Of a DNA stretch of 7,320 nt, positions 6,093 to 7,320 are shown in pieces. The number at the start of each line of letters is the position of its first letter. Within the stretch, counting starts at the first letter, position 1. The notes under the pieces are model-generated. The model ran no database searches, was not told the origin of the DNA, and saw only the letters and a program-made list of their open reading frames with translations. The position numbers were made by a program, and so were the translations under genes. Location of the stretch: NCBI GenBank assembly GCA_007693875.1, contig RECT01000056.1:1-7320 (forward strand), in the 5' to 3' direction. This DNA comes from Spirulina sp. DLM2.Bin59. Its GTDB lineage: Bacteria > Cyanobacteriota > Cyanobacteriia > Cyanobacteriales > Spirulinaceae.

Positions 6093-7314
6093 TCCGTTTT
6101 GTCAACACCTGCCAATAGGCCTCCGCCACCTGTTGGGGCGTGTAATGCTGATCCAGATAACGTCGCCCCGCATCCCCCAAGCTTTTCACCAGTTGGGGGT
6201 TACGGGCCAAGGCGCGGATGTAGTCCGCCAAACCCGCCGCATCGCCACTTTCAAAGGCTTGGCCACACCGGCCATTGCGCAAAATCTGCCGTAGATAGGA
6301 ATGGCGTTCACAAATAGCCGCCACCGGGCGGCCAGCAGCGAGGATGCCGTAGAGCTTACTGGGGGCCACTAAGCCTTCTAAGCCGGGACTGATACTCACC
6401 AGAGCCAAATCGCAGGCAGTCAGGGAATAGGGTAATACCGCTTTATCCTGATAGGGCAAAAACCGACAATGGGTGAGTTGCGATCGCGCCACCCGCTCCA
6501 TACAGGCCTGCAACTGCGCCCCCCGGCCAATAAACAGAAACTGAATTGGCTCATCCCGCAACAATTCCGCCGTTTTCAGAATTGTTTCGAGATCATGACA
6601 TCGCCCCAGGTTGCCGGAATATTGCACCGTAAAGCGATCCACACAGCCATAACGTTGGGCAAACCAGTTTTCTGCCTTTTCCATCGGGTGGATTAACTGG
6701 GGATCAGCCCAACTGGGAATCACGGTGATCCGATTTTCCAAATCTGGGGCCTTCGCCAAGACGCGATCGCGCATCGAAGAACTTAAAACAATAATCTGCT
6801 CCGCCCGCTTCCAAATATGGTGATTGAGCCAATCCCAGGCCTTTACCAGCGGGTGGCGAGCCGGAAACACATCCAAGGCCACCGCTACATCAGGATAAAG
6901 ATCATAGATCAAACAAATATAGGGCAACCCCAAAAGCTTATGGGCCAGATAGCCCATGACCGGCAGATAGGGGGGTTCACTGGTGACGATTAAGAGTTCT
7001 CGACGGTGGGCCGCCCGGATCAGATGAATTGCCGTGCGCAAACAAAACAGCAACCCATTCACCGCCCGCCCCCGAATCCGCAGCGGCCACATCCGTGACA
7101 CCCGCGATCGCTGCACATGGACTTTATCGTGAATTTCTCGCTTCGGGGCAAAATCCGCATCAAAGGCATAGCCCGGCTGCCCCGTAAACACCCGCATCTT
7201 CAAGCCCATGCGGCTGAGGTGAACTGCCAGTTCAGCAATCAATTGACCGGTGGCGGCATAATCGGGGGGGTAAAACTGCGTCACGATCAGGATGTGACGG
7301 CGAATACCACTCAA
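6088..7314 (-). CDS. Glycosyltransferase family 4, WcaI/WbuB type
   Basis: About 408 residues, the normal length for a GT-B fold glycosyltransferase. The N-terminal acceptor domain opens with ILIVTQFYPPDYAATGQ (residues 8-24), typical of WcaI/WbuB-like enzymes of exopolysaccharide, colanic-acid-like or O-antigen synthesis. The C-terminal nucleotide-sugar domain shows QYSGNLGRCHDLETI (231-245), FIGRG (261-265) and EGLVAPSKLYGILAAGRPV (313-331). The second Glu of the general GT4 E-x7-E motif is replaced (Leu321), as I recall for this subfamily. It probably acts at the inner face of the plasma membrane on a lipid-linked glycan; donor and acceptor sugars cannot be told. The first possible start inside the window is TTG at 7314, but the frame stays open to 7320, so an ATG upstream of the window is quite possible and the gene may be 5'-partial here. 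It probably belongs to a polysaccharide cluster to the right. Confidence 0.9.
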   Translation of the reverse strand: MSGIRRHILIVTQFYPPDYAATGQLIAELAVHLSRMGLKMRVFTGQPGYAFDADFAPKREIHDKVHVQRSRVSRMWPLRIRGRAVNGLLFCLRTAIHLIRAAHRRELLIVTSEPPYLPVMGYLAHKLLGLPYICLIYDLYPDVAVALDVFPARHPLVKAWDWLNHHIWKRAEQIIVLSSSMRDRVLAKAPDLENRITVIPSWADPQLIHPMEKAENWFAQRYGCVDRFTVQYSGNLGRCHDLETILKTAELLRDEPIQFLFIGRGAQLQACMERVARSQLTHCRFLPYQDKAVLPYSLTACDLALVSISPGLEGLVAPSKLYGILAAGRPVAAICERHSYLRQILRNGRCGQAFESGDAAGLADYIRALARNPQLVKSLGDAGRRYLDQHYTPQQVAEAYWQVLTKRI

Positions 7315-7320
7315 AATCGG

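Larger units (their letters stand above)
2178..7111. repeat. Dispersed HIP1 octamers (GCGATCGC), 12 sites
   Basis: Exact sites begin at 2178, 3207, 3602, 3897, 4261, 4647, 5192, 5421, 5678, 6480, 6763 and 7104. HIP1 is a palindrome strongly over-represented in many cyanobacterial genomes, and it lies mostly inside genes, as here. It is the best single sign of the host group. None occurs in 1-2177. Confidence 0.9.

Noticed and set aside
6310..6382. Loss of the second Glu in the E-x7-E motif of the glycosyltransferase as a sign of inactivation.
   Set aside because: WcaI/WbuB-type GT4 enzymes, as I recall them, have a P-S-K-L segment here without that Glu, and all other conserved segments are intact.

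Overview
The window is cyanobacterial chromosomal DNA. The cyanobacterial octamer HIP1 (GCGATCGC) occurs 12 times between 2178 and 7111. One gene looks like the beta-carboxysome assembly factor CcmS, and a coiled-coil/WD40 protein and a DUF11-type surface protein are the kinds of gene common in cyanobacteria. No transposase, integrase, RNA gene or CRISPR array is visible. The genus cannot be fixed from the sequence alone.

Layout, left to right. Positions 1-3308 (minus strand) are one continuous open frame of at least 1102 codons that runs off the left edge. It encodes a secreted, modular surface protein: Sec signal peptide, an N-terminal beta-rich region, a calcium-loop-like motif followed by a FlgD-like Ig motif, then a tandem array of DUF11/CARDB-like Ig repeats. 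Two of these repeats share a perfectly identical DNA stretch of at least 203 bp, 732 bp apart. Only 17 bp upstream on the same strand is a complete gene (3326-5473, minus) for a membrane-anchored coiled-coil protein ending in a seven-bladed WD40 propeller. The two are probably co-transcribed, WD40 gene first.

A short divergent intergenic region (about 5474-5581) separates this pair from a plus-strand gene (about 5582-6076) resembling CcmS. That gene converges, with an 11-bp gap, on a family 4 glycosyltransferase of the WcaI/WbuB type (6088-7314, minus; its frame stays open to the right edge, so its start may lie outside).

How the genes relate. The WD40/DUF11 pair is the most interesting part: a membrane-tethered scaffold next to a large exported repeat protein suggests a cell-envelope role, but nothing in the sequence proves that the two proteins interact. 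The glycosyltransferase fits extracellular polysaccharide or lipopolysaccharide synthesis and may belong to a cluster continuing to the right. The CcmS-like gene appears unrelated to its neighbours and stands apart from any ccm operon in this window. No stretch longer than about 110 bases lacks a gene.
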